Counted from the stretch's first letter, positions 27,338-38,325 are shown. The stretch is DNA of 64,000 bases from a bacterium (GCA_905221115.1 CAJNBX010000002.1:186001-250000), one strand, 5' to 3'. The notes: generated by a model from the sequence alone, not told the origin. Program-made: numbers and translations.

Positions 27338-28237
27338 TTATTTCTTCTCAGCACGGAGGGCTGACAAGATTTGTGTACGGATATCATCCACACCATTTGG
27401 CGTATTTGGTAAAAAGATGGTTTGATTTCCTTTAGAAGCAAAGGTATTCAAGGTATCCAAATACTGGTTGGTCAAAAGAATGGACATGATTTGCTCTTCT
27501 GTCATGCCAACATTGGCTTCCTTGAGTTCGGTGATAGACTCTGCCAATCCATCCACAATCGCCTTACGTTGTTGGGCAATCCCCACACCATGAAGGCGGT
27601 CTTTTTCTGCTTCGGCTTCAGCTGCAGTGACGATTTTAATCTTGTCAGCTTCTGCCAATTCTTGCGCTGCGACCCGCTTACGTTGCGCCGCATTGATTTC
27701 ATTCATGGATTGCTTAACTTCTGCATCAGGTTCGACCTTGGTAATCAAGGTTTTCACGATAATATAACCGTAAGTTGTCATTTCTTCCGCTACTTGGTGT
27801 TGAACCTCAAGGGCAATCTCATCTTTTTTCTCAAACAATTCGTCCAAGGTTAATTTGGGAACAGAAGAGCGAAGGGCATCTTCGATATAAGATTTAATCT
27901 GAGATTCTGGACGCATGAGTTTATAGTAGGCATCTGTTACGCTCTGCTCATTGACACGGTACTGGGTCGCTACATTCATCATAACGAACACATTGTCCTT
28001 GGTCTTAGTCTCAACTACAATATCGCTTTGCAACAAGCGCAACTGAATCCGCGCTGCAATCGAGTCAATCCCAAAAGGCAATCGAATATGAATACCGCTA
28101 TTGGCAACCTTTTGATATTTCCCAAAGCGCTCAATAATCGCCACCGACTGCTGACGAACCACATAAACTGTACTCAGTGTGACTATCACCAATAGGAGCA
28201 CACAAACCACCACAAAAATCATCAAAAATGTTGCCAT
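27338..28237 (-). CDS. SPFH/band-7 (stomatin-like) membrane protein
   Basis: This is a 299-residue SPFH-domain protein. One N-terminal membrane segment (residues 5-27) is followed by the band-7 domain (VRQQSVAIIERFGKYQKV to about residue 190) and an Ala/Glu-rich coiled region (QELAEADKIKIVTAAEAEAEKDR). The C-terminus carries the stomatin-type NQYLDTLNTFA segment. Such proteins form oligomeric membrane scaffolds and often influence proteases or lipid domains; the specific role here is unknown. I chose the ATG five codons inside the longest frame because GGAGGT lies 8 bases before it. It stands alone between the protease gene and a divergent phosphatase gene, with its own terminator. Confidence 0.88.
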   Translation of the reverse strand: MATFLMIFVVVCVLLLVIVTLSTVYVVRQQSVAIIERFGKYQKVANSGIHIRLPFGIDSIAARIQLRLLQSDIVVETKTKDNVFVMMNVATQYRVNEQSVTDAYYKLMRPESQIKSYIEDALRSSVPKLTLDELFEKKDEIALEVQHQVAEEMTTYGYIIVKTLITKVEPDAEVKQSMNEINAAQRKRVAAQELAEADKIKIVTAAEAEAEKDRLHGVGIAQQRKAIVDGLAESITELKEANVGMTEEQIMSILLTNQYLDTLNTFASKGNQTIFLPNTPNGVDDIRTQILSALRAEKK

Positions 28238-28419
28238 TATCGTGACCTCCATTATTATTTTTTCCTGTATTATAGCACATTTAAAGAAGGCTGTGCAATT
28301 TTTACTGCGATTTTTCCTGAAATGTCAATAATTAGAGGTGAAACTACATTTCAAGTTAGTAATCGCTTTTTTCATTACATTAACTTCTATAGAATCTACA
28401 TCAATGGTCAGGGAATAAC

Positions 28420-28448
28420 TTGCCTTAACTTTTCTCTCGTGCTATACT
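28420..28448 (+). promoter_or_regulatory. Promoter of the acid phosphatase gene
   Basis: TTGCCT, a 17-base spacer and TGC-TATACT (extended -10) precede the phosphatase start by 33 bases. Confidence 0.6.
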
Positions 28449-28480
28449 ATTTATTGAAATGAATGAATAGGAGATATTTC

Positions 28481-29338
28481 ATGAAAACAGCAAAAACTAC
28501 TGTTACAATCCTTTCTACACTTGCTTCTGTCGTCTTATTGGCTAGTTGTGCAACAAAGTCTACAGAAACACAGACAAACAATAATAGCTCATCTGATAAT
28601 CAGATTACATTGACATATGACCAACTACGGTCAAGAGAAAACACTATGTCAACTCTTTGGTATCAAAAATCAGCTGAAACTAAAGCTTTATACATACAGG
28701 GTTATAACGTTGCAACAAATCACCTAAAGGAATTGCTCAAAACAGAATCAGACAAACCTTACTCTATCGTTTTAGACTTGGATGAAACTGTCCTAGATAA
28801 TAGCCCTTATCAAGTACAAAATGTCAAAGATGGTACAGCATTCACACCCGAAAATTGGGATGTTTGGGTTCAAAAAGCTGCAGCAAAAGCCGTCCCAGGT
28901 GCCAAGGATTTTCTTCAGTTTGCTGATCAAAACGGTGTCCAAATCTACTATATTTCTGACCGCTCAGCTAATCAAGTAGATGCTACCATTAAAAATCTTG
29001 AAAGTGAAGGAATTCCTGTTCAAGGACGTGATCATCTCATGTTCTTAGAAAGTGGTGTAAAATCCAAAGAGGGTCGTCGCCAAAAAGTTCAAGAAAAAAC
29101 AAATCTTATCTTATTATTTGGTGATAACCTCGTAGACTTTGCAGATTTTTCTAAGACTTCTGAATCTGACCGTGATAAACAACTTGAAGAATTACAAAAA
29201 GAATTCGGTGAAAAATTCATCATCTTCCCAAATCCAATGTACGGATCATGGGAATCAGCTGTATACAGTGGTAACAAACTAGATGCTAAAGGTCAAGTAG
29301 AAGAACGCCAAAAAGCCTTGCAAGGTTTTGATAAATAA
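28481..29338 (+). CDS. Class-P4 acid phosphatase / 5'-nucleotidase lipoprotein
   Basis: This 285-residue surface lipoprotein belongs to the e(P4) branch of HAD phosphatases. The signal peptide ends in the lipobox LLASC, giving a lipid-anchored Cys, followed by a Ser/Asn/Thr-rich linker. The HAD motif I is IVLDLDETVLDN (DxDxT). Later motifs YYISDRS (motif II) and LLFGDNLVDFAD (acidic motif) complete the active site. Homologues remove phosphate from nucleotides such as NMN and AMP outside the cell, which helps nucleoside salvage. I chose the ATG of MKTAKTT because AGGAG lies before it; the first in-frame ATG upstream lacks one. It is monocistronic, with its own promoter and a long hairpin downstream. 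Confidence 0.9.
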   Translation: MKTAKTTVTILSTLASVVLLASCATKSTETQTNNNSSSDNQITLTYDQLRSRENTMSTLWYQKSAETKALYIQGYNVATNHLKELLKTESDKPYSIVLDLDETVLDNSPYQVQNVKDGTAFTPENWDVWVQKAAAKAVPGAKDFLQFADQNGVQIYYISDRSANQVDATIKNLESEGIPVQGRDHLMFLESGVKSKEGRRQKVQEKTNLILLFGDNLVDFADFSKTSESDRDKQLEELQKEFGEKFIIFPNPMYGSWESAVYSGNKLDAKGQVEERQKALQGFDK

Positions 29339-29386
29339 AATAAATAAGCTGACTCTACATTAAATTAGGCTAACTTACAATCTTCA

Positions 29387-29439
29387 AAAAGTGGATAGGA
29401 AGGAATTCTGATAATCAGAAAACTTTCCTACCCACTTTT
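29387..29439 (+). terminator. Long nested hairpin after the phosphatase gene
   Basis: AAAAGTGG-TAGGAA pairs with TTCCTA-CCCACTTTT, and an inner TTCTGAT/ATCAGAA dyad sits in the loop. The outer arm ends in four T bases, so it may terminate, but the nested form is also reminiscent of small mobile repeats. Confidence 0.5.
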
Positions 29440-29726
29440 ATAATTGATATAACATCAAGCTTTTATACATCTGATACATTTTCTGATTTTAAATATAGTA
29501 GATTGAGATATGGTAAGAAATAGACCGAATGACTAGCCTATCAACACCCGTTAAATCGCTAAGATACGTCAAAAAAGCCCTTAACTACGGCCATAGTTAG
29601 GGGCTTTGGTGTTCTAATGAACCTTATCAATTAACTACATTCTAGCATATAAACCCCGATATTTCAAGAGTTTTATTTATTGTTTAAAGTTCTGAAAGAT
29701 CTATAATGAAATTAGCCATCTAGTAT
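29440..29726. other. Intergenic region with a minus-strand hairpin
   Basis: No coding frame is supported. Bases 29571-29606 form a strong hairpin (AAAGCCC-TTAACTA with TAGTTAGGGGCTTT) whose T6 tail is on the minus strand, although the adc operon already has its own terminator upstream of it. This could be a second-chance terminator or the remnant of a lost gene. Confidence 0.5.
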
Positions 29727-29761
29727 CCAAAAACCGACTAGCTCCTATGAACTAGTCGGTT
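29727..29761 (-). terminator. Terminator of the adcRCBA operon
   Basis: A perfect 10-bp stem (AACCGACTAG/CTAGTCGGTT) followed by five T bases on the minus strand lies just after the adcA stop. Confidence 0.88.
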
Positions 29762-29766
29762 TCTCA

Positions 29767-31272
29767 TCAATGCGCCAACATTTCTTGGGCGATTTCTTGT
29801 CCAGATAGGTTATCTGGGTAGTAGGTTGGCCAGTTGTCCATTTCTTCAAAGAGGGCTTCTTGGCTTGTTCCTCCAAAGAAGATATGGAAATGTTCTGCCT
29901 TAACTGGGGCGATATTGTGGTCACTAAACTGAACATACTTGAACTGTCCGGCATCAGCATCTGTGGCTTCAAAGAGGAAGCGCACGCCACGATTTCCTTT
30001 CTTATAAGTCAAGATTTTCTTACCAACATACTTGTAGGTGAATTTCTTACTTTGTCCACCTTGAACAAATTCCATAGTATTATCAGTAATGTTAATCTTA
30101 GTGACATCTGTCTGATAGCCTTTTGTATAGTAAGCCTTGTACTCAGCCTGAGTCATCTTACCAGTCAACTTAGCCTTGTAGTCAAAGACTTGATCCAACG
30201 TGCCATCTTCAAGGAAAGGATAGACTGATTGCCAGTTACCTACATAGTCACTCAAAGTGCGGTCCTTGACGTCTGCATCCTCAAAGTAACCATTTTGAAC
30301 TGTCTTGGTATCCTCTGTCTTTTCAGGCTCGATAGCTGGACCTTCTTGATCTGTTGTTTGTTTCAAAGCTTTGAGGTTTTTCTCCATGATAGAGATGTAA
30401 TTTTCTCCAGCCTTGGTGTCCTCTTCTGTCAGACTTTCTAAAGGATTGAGAACATCTGTTTTGATACCTGCCTCTTTTGAAAGTGTATTAGCAAGGGCTT
30501 GTGAGGCATTTTCCTCAAAGTAGATATAGGCGATTTTATTTTTCTTGACGTACTCTGTCAATTCTGCCAAGCGAGCTGCTGATGGCTCTGCATCTGGAGA
30601 AAGGCCTGAGATTGCGACTTGTTTGAGTCCATAGTCCAAGGCAAGATAGTTAAAGGCTGCGTGTTGCGTTACAAAGCTCTTTTGTTTGGCTTGAGACAAG
30701 CCTTCTGCATAAGCCTTATCCAAGGCTTGCAATTTTTCGATATAGGCAGCAGCATTCTTCTCAAAGGTCTCTTTTTTATCCGGATAATCTGCTGATAGGC
30801 TATCACGGATGTGCTCTACAAGTTTAATAGCACGAACTGGTGATAACCAAACATGGGGATCGTACTCATGGTGATGACCTTCTTCGCCATGGTCATTGTC
30901 TCCCTCTTCTTCCTCGCCACCTGGCAAAAGCAACATATCGCCTGTCGCCTTGATGGTTTTGACCTTTTTCTTATCCAAGGTATCTAGCAATTTAGGAACC
31001 CATGTTTCCATATTTTCATTTTCATAAACGAAGGTATCTGCGTCTTGGATTTTGGCAACTGCCTTGGCAGACGGTTCATATTCATGGGGTTCTGTACCAG
31101 CACCGATGAGGAGTTCTACATTAGTAGTATCTCCTGCGACTTGCTTGGTAAATTCATAGACAGGGTAAAAGGTTGTCACGATATTGAGTTTGCCATCTGC
31201 CTGTTTTTGATTGGAACAAGCCGCTAAAAACAAGGCACATAGACTGGCTAGCAATAAGCTAATTTTTTTCAC
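29767..31272 (-). CDS. adcA: Zinc ABC transporter binding lipoprotein AdcA with ZinT domain
   Basis: This 501-residue zinc-binding lipoprotein has the lipobox FLAAC at the end of the signal peptide. The N-terminal cluster A-I solute-binding domain (about residues 30-310) contains the His/acid-rich zinc loop (EEEEGDNDHGEEGHHHEYDPHVW). The C-terminal part from about residue 320 (GYFEDADVKDRTLSDYVGNWQSVYP) is a ZinT domain, which helps capture zinc when it is scarce. Architecture and length match pneumococcal AdcA. It is the last gene of adcR-adcC-adcB-adcA, nine bases after adcB, and ends at a strong terminator. Repression by AdcR in zinc-replete cells is inferred from the operator at the operon promoter. 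Confidence 0.96.
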   Translation of the reverse strand: MKKISLLLASLCALFLAACSNQKQADGKLNIVTTFYPVYEFTKQVAGDTTNVELLIGAGTEPHEYEPSAKAVAKIQDADTFVYENENMETWVPKLLDTLDKKKVKTIKATGDMLLLPGGEEEEGDNDHGEEGHHHEYDPHVWLSPVRAIKLVEHIRDSLSADYPDKKETFEKNAAAYIEKLQALDKAYAEGLSQAKQKSFVTQHAAFNYLALDYGLKQVAISGLSPDAEPSAARLAELTEYVKKNKIAYIYFEENASQALANTLSKEAGIKTDVLNPLESLTEEDTKAGENYISIMEKNLKALKQTTDQEGPAIEPEKTEDTKTVQNGYFEDADVKDRTLSDYVGNWQSVYPFLEDGTLDQVFDYKAKLTGKMTQAEYKAYYTKGYQTDVTKINITDNTMEFVQGGQSKKFTYKYVGKKILTYKKGNRGVRFLFEATDADAGQFKYVQFSDHNIAPVKAEHFHIFFGGTSQEALFEEMDNWPTYYPDNLSGQEIAQEMLAH

Positions 31273-31281
31273 ATTAGTCTC

Positions 31282-32088
31282 CTATTTGATAAAACGTCTT
31301 ACTAAACTAATGAGTAAAAAGACAGTTACAAAAATAATAGTAATACTTGCGCTTGCAGGTGTTTCTGCATAGTAGGAAATGTAAAGACCTGCTACCATTC
31401 CCAAAAATCCAATAGCACTGGCAAGCAGCATAACCGATTTAAAGTTTTTCCCCAGACGCAGGGCAATACTAGCTGGCAATACCATAATGGTCGACACCAA
31501 AAGAGCTCCTGCTGCAGGAATCATAAGAGCAATGGCCACCCCTGTAACCATGTTAAAAAGAATAGACATGGTACGAACGGGCAAGCCATCCACAAAGGCC
31601 GTATCCTCATCAAAGGTCAAAATGTACATCGGACGAAGGAAGAGGAAGGTCAAAATCAAAACAACCGCCGCAATGACAAAAAGGGAAATGACCTGTTCTT
31701 CGCTGATAGTCACGATGGAACCAAAAAGATACTGGTCCAAACTCATAGAACTAGAACTTTTGCCCTTGCTCATAACAATCAGAGAAACAGCCAGACCCGT
31801 TGACATGAGGATAGCTGTCCCGATTTCCATAAAACTCTTATAAACCGTACGGAGATACTCCAGAAAGATCGCCGCAATCAAGACAATGGCAATAGTAGAA
31901 ATAGTTGGAGAAATCCCTAGTACCAGACCAAAGGCTACACCTGAAAGAGAGACGTGGCTGAGGGTATCACTCATCAAACTCTGACGGCGCAAGATAAGGA
32001 AGGTCCCCAATACCGGCGAGAAAAGACTCATGGCAATAACGGCCAGAAAGGCGCGTTGCATAAAGTCATAAGATAACAAACTAAGCAT
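31282..32088 (-). CDS. adcB: Zinc ABC transporter permease AdcB
   Basis: This 268-residue membrane permease of the ABC-3 (ZnuB) family has seven or eight hydrophobic segments and the typical N-terminal [20 protein letters not shown] segment. It forms the transmembrane pore for zinc taken from AdcA. I chose the ATG giving MLSLLSYDF because AGGAGG precedes it at good spacing; this start overlaps the end of adcC by 8 bases (ATGCTTAG), which indicates translational coupling. Longer in-frame starts inside adcC lack a ribosome site. AdcA follows nine bases later. Confidence 0.95.
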   Translation of the reverse strand: MLSLLSYDFMQRAFLAVIAMSLFSPVLGTFLILRRQSLMSDTLSHVSLSGVAFGLVLGISPTISTIAIVLIAAIFLEYLRTVYKSFMEIGTAILMSTGLAVSLIVMSKGKSSSSMSLDQYLFGSIVTISEEQVISLFVIAAVVLILTFLFLRPMYILTFDEDTAFVDGLPVRTMSILFNMVTGVAIALMIPAAGALLVSTIMVLPASIALRLGKNFKSVMLLASAIGFLGMVAGLYISYYAETPASASITIIFVTVFLLISLVRRFIK

Positions 32089-32785
32089 GGCCCACCTCCT
32101 GATCATTCTCATGAACGTTGAAACAACGCCATGGCGAGTCTTGGTTACGGACTAGATGAATATTGCGATCCGCATAGTCCTTAACTTCTTCAGGGTCATG
32201 GGTAATCATCAAAACAGCCTTACCATGATGATGGGCGCTGTGGTGCATGAGTTCGTAAAATTCATTTTTACTTCCTGCATCCATCCCCGTTGTCGGCTCA
32301 TCTAGGATAAACACATCTGGGTCCGAAGCAAACATACGCGCAATCACCGCTCGCTGCTTTTGTCCTCCAGATAGAGACCCCAAGCGTTTGTCTCGGTGTT
32401 CCCACATACCAACTGAGTCCAGACTAGCCTTGATATGCTCCTCATCATGAGCATTCAAGCGACGAAACCAGCCTTTTCGCGGATAGCGACCCGACTTGAC
32501 AAATTCATAGACCGTACTTGGAAAACCCGCATTAAAACTGGCAATCTGTTGAGGAAGATAGGCTATTCTCAATTTCTTACCCTGCGTATTTGTCTTTGAA
32601 ATAGTCACCTTGCCAATGCGTGGTTGGAGGATTCCAAGACTGGCCTTGATGAGTGTCGTCTTAGCCGCTCCATTTTCCCCAGTCAAGGTAACAAATTCCC
32701 CACTATCAACACTATAATTGATATGTTCAAGAACAGGTTCCTTATCATAATAGAAGGACAAATCCTCTACCGTAATATATCTCAT
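32081..32785 (-). CDS. adcC: Zinc ABC transporter ATPase AdcC
   Basis: This 234-residue ABC ATPase energises zinc import through AdcB. It has a Walker A ([10 protein letters not shown]), Q-loop (YLPQQIASF), signature LSGGQKQR, Walker B ([12 protein letters not shown]) and H-loop (LMITHD). The Walker A has Ala where Gly normally stands before the Lys; both codons are clearly GCG GCT. It ends in a His- and Asn-containing tail typical of zinc transport ATPases. The ATG shares one base with the adcR stop (TAATG), so the two genes are coupled. Confidence 0.95.
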   Translation of the reverse strand: MRYITVEDLSFYYDKEPVLEHINYSVDSGEFVTLTGENGAAKTTLIKASLGILQPRIGKVTISKTNTQGKKLRIAYLPQQIASFNAGFPSTVYEFVKSGRYPRKGWFRRLNAHDEEHIKASLDSVGMWEHRDKRLGSLSGGQKQRAVIARMFASDPDVFILDEPTTGMDAGSKNEFYELMHHSAHHHGKAVLMITHDPEEVKDYADRNIHLVRNQDSPWRCFNVHENDQEVGHA

Positions 32786-33225
32786 TATTTGATTTCTCCT
32801 ACTAAAGCAGTCAAAAACCGCTGAATCACTTTTTGTTCATTTGGAGTAAACTGAGTTGCCACTTGTTCATAGGTTAAAAGTGTATGCTCATGGTGATGAT
32901 GATGCTCCTCAGCGATTGGACGAGCCAAATCAGTCAACTGATAAAAAATCACACGCGCATCCTTAGGATCTTTAGATGTCTCCAGCATCCCTTCCTTGAC
33001 CAAAGACTTAATGGCCTTGGTAACTGCCGCCTGACTGACATTGAGACGACGAGCCAACTCTGAATTGGTTAAAGATTCCTCCGACAAGAGCATGAGGATA
33101 TGCTCCTGGGTATTGGTCAGAGCTACCTCGCTAGTACAATGACCTATTAGGATTTCATGTTGGTTTTCCGCCTGTAAAATCACCTCATTCAAAAAGCCAT
33201 CAATATCCTTCGCTAGCTGTCTCAT
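32785..33225 (-). CDS. adcR: Zinc-responsive MarR-type repressor AdcR
   Basis: This 146-residue winged-helix regulator of the MarR family has the DNA-binding part around residues 40-95 ([30 protein letters not shown]) and a His-rich zinc-sensing segment ([13 protein letters not shown]) near residues 106-118. In streptococci zinc-bound AdcR represses zinc uptake genes. It heads the adc operon and has its own box TTAACTGGTAAA next to the -10, indicating autoregulation. GGAG lies a few bases before the ATG. Confidence 0.96.
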   Translation of the reverse strand: MRQLAKDIDGFLNEVILQAENQHEILIGHCTSEVALTNTQEHILMLLSEESLTNSELARRLNVSQAAVTKAIKSLVKEGMLETSKDPKDARVIFYQLTDLARPIAEEHHHHHEHTLLTYEQVATQFTPNEQKVIQRFLTALVGEIK

Positions 33226-33289
33226 ATCTGACTCCTTTCCTTTTAGACTTCTCTTTTTTAAGAGAAAAATACTATTCTTTGGAATTTTG

Positions 33290-33328
33290 TTTACCAGTTA
33301 ATTATATCACAAGCAAAAAAAGAGTCAA
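33290..33328 (-). promoter_or_regulatory. adc operon promoter with AdcR box
   Basis: TTGACT, a 16-base spacer and TGA-TATAAT are followed at once by TTAACTGGTAAA, one mismatch from the AdcR consensus TTAACYRGTTAA. The operator overlaps the end of the -10 and the start point. Confidence 0.8.
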
Positions 33329-33377
33329 GAAAAAACGTGAAAACTGGTTTCATTCTTGAACTCTTCCATACTATTAT

Positions 33378-34881
<1,504 letters not shown>

Positions 34882-34891
34882 TTATTTCCTT

Positions 34892-36136
34892 TTATTTTTT
34901 AAACCATAACTCATTCAAAAATCCAGAAAAGATTAAGAATGACAGCATGACGACATGGAAGGTGATAACCATGCCAAGCAACTGAATCCAACGATTCTCA
35001 GGTAGAGCAGGCTTCCCTGCTTTTTTCCGTTCCTTATTGAGTGTTTTTTTCTTACGAACCCAAGCGTCATTGATGACCAAGCCCAATCCATGAAAGAGTC
35101 CATAGGCGATATAGTACCAAGTCACTCCATGCCAAAATCCCATAATCAGCATATTTACAATGTAGGCCACACTTGAGGTTACATTACGATTTTTAAAGAC
35201 CTTCTTTCTAGTCAACACCATGACCATTCGCATAAAGACAAAGTCACGGAACCAGAAGGACAGACTCATATGCCAACGATTCCAAAATTCCTTTAAATCC
35301 CTTGATAAAAAGGGCTTATTAAAGTTGATAGGGCTACGAATTCCCATCAAATTTGAAATGGCTAAGGCAAACATAGAATAACCTGCAAAGTCAAAGAAGA
35401 GCTCCAGACCAAAAGTATACATAACTGCCAAGGCATAGTGGTTAAAGAAACCACCTGACTGCAGGGCTAGATTCTTCAAAGGAGGCAACAAGGTCTCTCC
35501 TAAAACATGAGCTAGGATAAACTTGTACAAAAATCCCCACATGATATAGCGAACAGATTCATCCAGCATATCCAGCAACTCATCTCTCTCAGGAATGGTC
35601 TGATAATTTTCATTAAAACGCTTAAAGCGATCGATTGGGCCACTTGAAAAAGTCGGCATGAAGAGAAGGAAACGGAGGAATTCCCAGAGGGTAAAATCCT
35701 TAATCACTCCATCTCTCAGCTCGATAATAATCCCAACCGAGCGAAAGGTCAGGTAAGAAATTCCCAAAAATCCAAGCAAAGACTGCGTTCCATTGATAGC
35801 TGGCTGCACCTTAACAAAGATAATCGGAAGGAGGGATAGAAAGCTAACTAGATAGAAGACCCACTTGCCATCCTTGCTTTTTCGATAATGCTTATAGAAG
35901 AGTACGAGCAATATTTCCCAGCAAAGATAAATACCCAAAGCAACCAATTGATTGGTCTTCCCACCTACCAACATGGTGACGATAAAGAAGAGGCTAACCA
36001 GCACTTCATACCAGGCAAAGCGTTTCTTGAAAAAGAGACCGATAAAGATGGGCAATGTCGCAGCAATCACATAGACAAAATACTGAGGATTGCCGTATGG
36101 CTCTAAATGAGGAAGCTGTTGAAAGAACTCCATCAT
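34892..36136 (-). CDS. dltB: MBOAT acyltransferase DltB
   Basis: This 414-residue polytopic membrane protein belongs to the membrane-bound O-acyltransferase family. Hallmarks are [16 protein letters not shown] in the middle, the [21 protein letters not shown] segment, and the catalytic His of [12 protein letters not shown] near residue 335. It takes D-alanine from DltC~D-Ala at the cytoplasmic face for export. Its ATG overlaps the dltA stop (ATGA). Confidence 0.95.
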   Translation of the reverse strand: MMEFFQQLPHLEPYGNPQYFVYVIAATLPIFIGLFFKKRFAWYEVLVSLFFIVTMLVGGKTNQLVALGIYLCWEILLVLFYKHYRKSKDGKWVFYLVSFLSLLPIIFVKVQPAINGTQSLLGFLGISYLTFRSVGIIIELRDGVIKDFTLWEFLRFLLFMPTFSSGPIDRFKRFNENYQTIPERDELLDMLDESVRYIMWGFLYKFILAHVLGETLLPPLKNLALQSGGFFNHYALAVMYTFGLELFFDFAGYSMFALAISNLMGIRSPINFNKPFLSRDLKEFWNRWHMSLSFWFRDFVFMRMVMVLTRKKVFKNRNVTSSVAYIVNMLIMGFWHGVTWYYIAYGLFHGLGLVINDAWVRKKKTLNKERKKAGKPALPENRWIQLLGMVITFHVVMLSFLIFSGFLNELWFKK

Positions 36137-37683
36137 CTCTTATTCACCTCGTTAATCAATCCTTTGATGTCAATTTTCCCATTTGGAGTCAGTGGCAAAC
36201 TGTCTCGGTAAAGGAATTTAGACGGCATCATATAGGACATCATGATATCTGTTAAATCTTCCTTGATAGCCTTGGTAATATCGATATCACGCTCAAACTG
36301 CTCACGAACACCATCTTTTAAGATAACATAGGCCAATAGATTTTGCACCTTGTGGTCTTTGTTATAGCGCGGAACTGCGACAGCTGACTCGATATAACGA
36401 GACTTGTTGAGGTTTTGAGAGACATCTTCTAATTCTATGCGGTAACCGTTGAACTTAATCTGGAAGTCCATGCGTCCGCCGTAGAGAAGTAAGCCTTCAT
36501 CTGTCATAGTTCCCACATCTCCTGTATGGTAGGCTGGTAGACCTTCAAACTCAAAGAAGGCTTCTGCCGTTTTTTCAGGATTATTCATATAGCCTTTTGA
36601 AACAGCTGGCCCAGAAACAATGATTTCTCCCTGTTCGCCATTTGGCAGTTTATTTCCTTCCTCGTCAATGATAAAGGTTGGAGAATCAGCCTTGGTATAG
36701 CCGATTGGTAGACGTTTGAGAGTCGCTAGCATCTCATCTGTCACGGCAACTGCGGACAGGGCTACTGTCGCTTCTGTTGGGCCATAGGCATTGATAATAC
36801 GGGCATTTGGGAAACGCTCACGCAGTTTTTGGGCTGTTTTGACCGTCAATTCTTCACCATCAAAGTAGAAATGCGTAATGCCAGGCATTTTCTCGCTGTT
36901 GAAATCCTCAGATAACATAGCCATATCTGCAAAAGACGGTGTTGAAGTCCAGATAGCGATTGGCAATGAAAAGATGGTCGCAAAGAGTTGCTTAAAGTCC
37001 TGAGTGATGGCTGAAGGAAGAGCGAAGAGCGTACCACCTAGTGCCAAGGTCGGCGCCCAGTACATGACAGACAGGTCAAAAGAATAAGGTGGCTGAGCCA
37101 GCATTTGCGGACGACTTGGCGTCGCAAATTCCTTATCCGTAATCATCCAGTTGGTAAAACTGAGGAGGTTATCATGGGAAATCTGCACTCCTTTAGGCTT
37201 ACCAGTTGTACCTGAAGTAAAGATAATGTAGTAATTATCATCTTCCTTGACTGGATGCGTGATTTCGTAGTTATTCCCTTGGGCAAAGGCTTCTTGAACC
37301 TGAGCTAGATTCATCATTGGCGTAGAAATCTGACCCAATGGAAAGTCTGAAATGGCAATAATCAAGCTTGGCTCTGCCACTTCTAAAATAGCTGAAACTC
37401 GCTCCAAGGCCGAATGGCTATCAATTGGAATATAGGCATGACCTGACTTAGTCAAGGCTACAAAGGTTGCCAACATTTCATATTCTTGGCCACCAAAAAC
37501 GACCACAGGAGACTTCTCAGGCAATCCTAGTTGGTCAATGGCTGCAGCCAAACTATCCGAATCAGCCTTCAAATCGCCATAAGTGTGTTCCTGCCCCAAA
37601 ACATTATAAACAGGATAGCTAGGCTGTGTCTGAGCAAAATGCTCAATGGTTTCAATCATATCTGCTATTGGTTTATTTGACAT
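36133..37683 (-). CDS. dltA: D-alanine--D-alanyl carrier protein ligase DltA
   Basis: This 516-residue adenylate-forming enzyme activates D-alanine with ATP and loads it on DltC. Visible motifs are [19 protein letters not shown] (P-loop, near residue 150), [14 protein letters not shown] near residue 300, and [33 protein letters not shown] near 385-415, with the C-terminal catalytic Lys in [10 protein letters not shown]. It lies 20 bases after dltX and has AAGGAGAA before the start. D-alanylation lowers the negative charge of teichoic acids. Confidence 0.96.
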   Translation of the reverse strand: MSNKPIADMIETIEHFAQTQPSYPVYNVLGQEHTYGDLKADSDSLAAAIDQLGLPEKSPVVVFGGQEYEMLATFVALTKSGHAYIPIDSHSALERVSAILEVAEPSLIIAISDFPLGQISTPMMNLAQVQEAFAQGNNYEITHPVKEDDNYYIIFTSGTTGKPKGVQISHDNLLSFTNWMITDKEFATPSRPQMLAQPPYSFDLSVMYWAPTLALGGTLFALPSAITQDFKQLFATIFSLPIAIWTSTPSFADMAMLSEDFNSEKMPGITHFYFDGEELTVKTAQKLRERFPNARIINAYGPTEATVALSAVAVTDEMLATLKRLPIGYTKADSPTFIIDEEGNKLPNGEQGEIIVSGPAVSKGYMNNPEKTAEAFFEFEGLPAYHTGDVGTMTDEGLLLYGGRMDFQIKFNGYRIELEDVSQNLNKSRYIESAVAVPRYNKDHKVQNLLAYVILKDGVREQFERDIDITKAIKEDLTDIMMSYMMPSKFLYRDSLPLTPNGKIDIKGLINEVNKR

Positions 37684-37703
37684 AATAAGGATTCTCCTTC
37701 AAG

Positions 37704-37835
37704 TTAAAATTCATTATAGATAAAGCTTCCTTGACCCTGACCAAGATAGCTAAAAAAGTAAAGTAGCCCTAGAAAGATAATAAAATACAAGGCTGTCCGA
37801 CCAAGAAAGAGGTACAATTCTTTTCTCTGTTTCAT
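37704..37835 (-). CDS. dltX: DltX, 43-residue teichoic acid D-alanylation microprotein
   Basis: This is a small gene heading the dlt operon. It encodes 43 residues: a basic start (MKQRKELYLFLGR), one membrane segment (TALYFIIFLGLLYFFSY) and the conserved C-terminus GSFIYNEF. The terminal FxYxxF motif of DltX carries a Tyr that is known to take part in D-Ala transfer from DltC to DltD. The frame ends 20 bases before dltA. The start shows no strong Shine-Dalgarno, and a 5-codon mini-frame overlaps the ATG (TGATG), so a start slightly upstream in the open frame is possible. Confidence 0.88.
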   Translation of the reverse strand: MKQRKELYLFLGRTALYFIIFLGLLYFFSYLGQGQGSFIYNEF

Positions 37836-37906
37836 CAAGAAAAACCATTCATTTCTGTAATTTTCGCTAAAATAAAATCAATTTCTTACTAATTTATTTT
37901 TCTGCT

Positions 37907-37936
37907 ATTATACCACTTTATAGACTAGTTTTTCAA
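37907..37936 (-). promoter_or_regulatory. Promoter of the dltXABCD operon
   Basis: The minus strand reads TTGAAA, an 18-base spacer, then TGG-TATAAT (extended -10), about 70 bases before dltX. Confidence 0.7.
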
Positions 37937-38166
37937 TTGTTTACCCGTCTATTTTCACTACGTTTCAGTAACATTAATTTGTTCCACATAATTCTTTCTA
38001 ATGATAGCTTGAGTGCTTTTCAGTATAGATTATATGGGGGCTACAACAAAGTAGGCTCCATACTACCTATAGAGGATTTCTCCACTATAAATATTATAGA
38101 GCCCTATCTTATGTCTCACTTTATCGGTGCAGTTCCCTTTATCTAGAGATTTTATAGTATGTAATC
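37937..38166. other. Intergenic region between the two Dlt loci
   Basis: About 230 AT-rich bases without a supported coding frame. I see no clear intrinsic terminator for the upstream Dlt-like module, so readthrough into dltXABCD is possible. Short imperfect dyads around 38060-38105 (CTATAGAGGATTTCTCCACTATA) are of unknown meaning. Confidence 0.5.
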
Positions 38167-38325
38167 CTAGAATTCACTATAGATAAATTCTTGAATGTTC
38201 GAAAAATCGGTCACAAAACAATAAATCACGATGCTTAAGATAACCGTATAGAAAAATAGCGTCCACAAGATTAAACGGTGTGTGTTAGTTATCTTGGTTT
38301 GCAAATTTGTAAAGTTCTTTTTCAA
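38167..38325 (-). CDS. DltX-like microprotein (52 residues), TTG start
   Basis: The frame overlaps the end of the second dltD-like gene and encodes a basic N-terminus (KKNFTNLQTKITNTHR), one membrane segment (LILWTLFFYTVILSIVIYCFV) and the C-terminus DFSNIQEFIYSEF. This ends exactly as DltX does (FIYNEF in the canonical copy here). A start at the TTG is supported by AAAGGA ten bases before it; no ATG exists in the frame. Position, topology and terminal motif together argue for a DltX partner of the second DltB/DltD pair. Alternative later TTG codons lack a ribosome site. Confidence 0.68.
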   Translation of the reverse strand: MKKNFTNLQTKITNTHRLILWTLFFYTVILSIVIYCFVTDFSNIQEFIYSEF

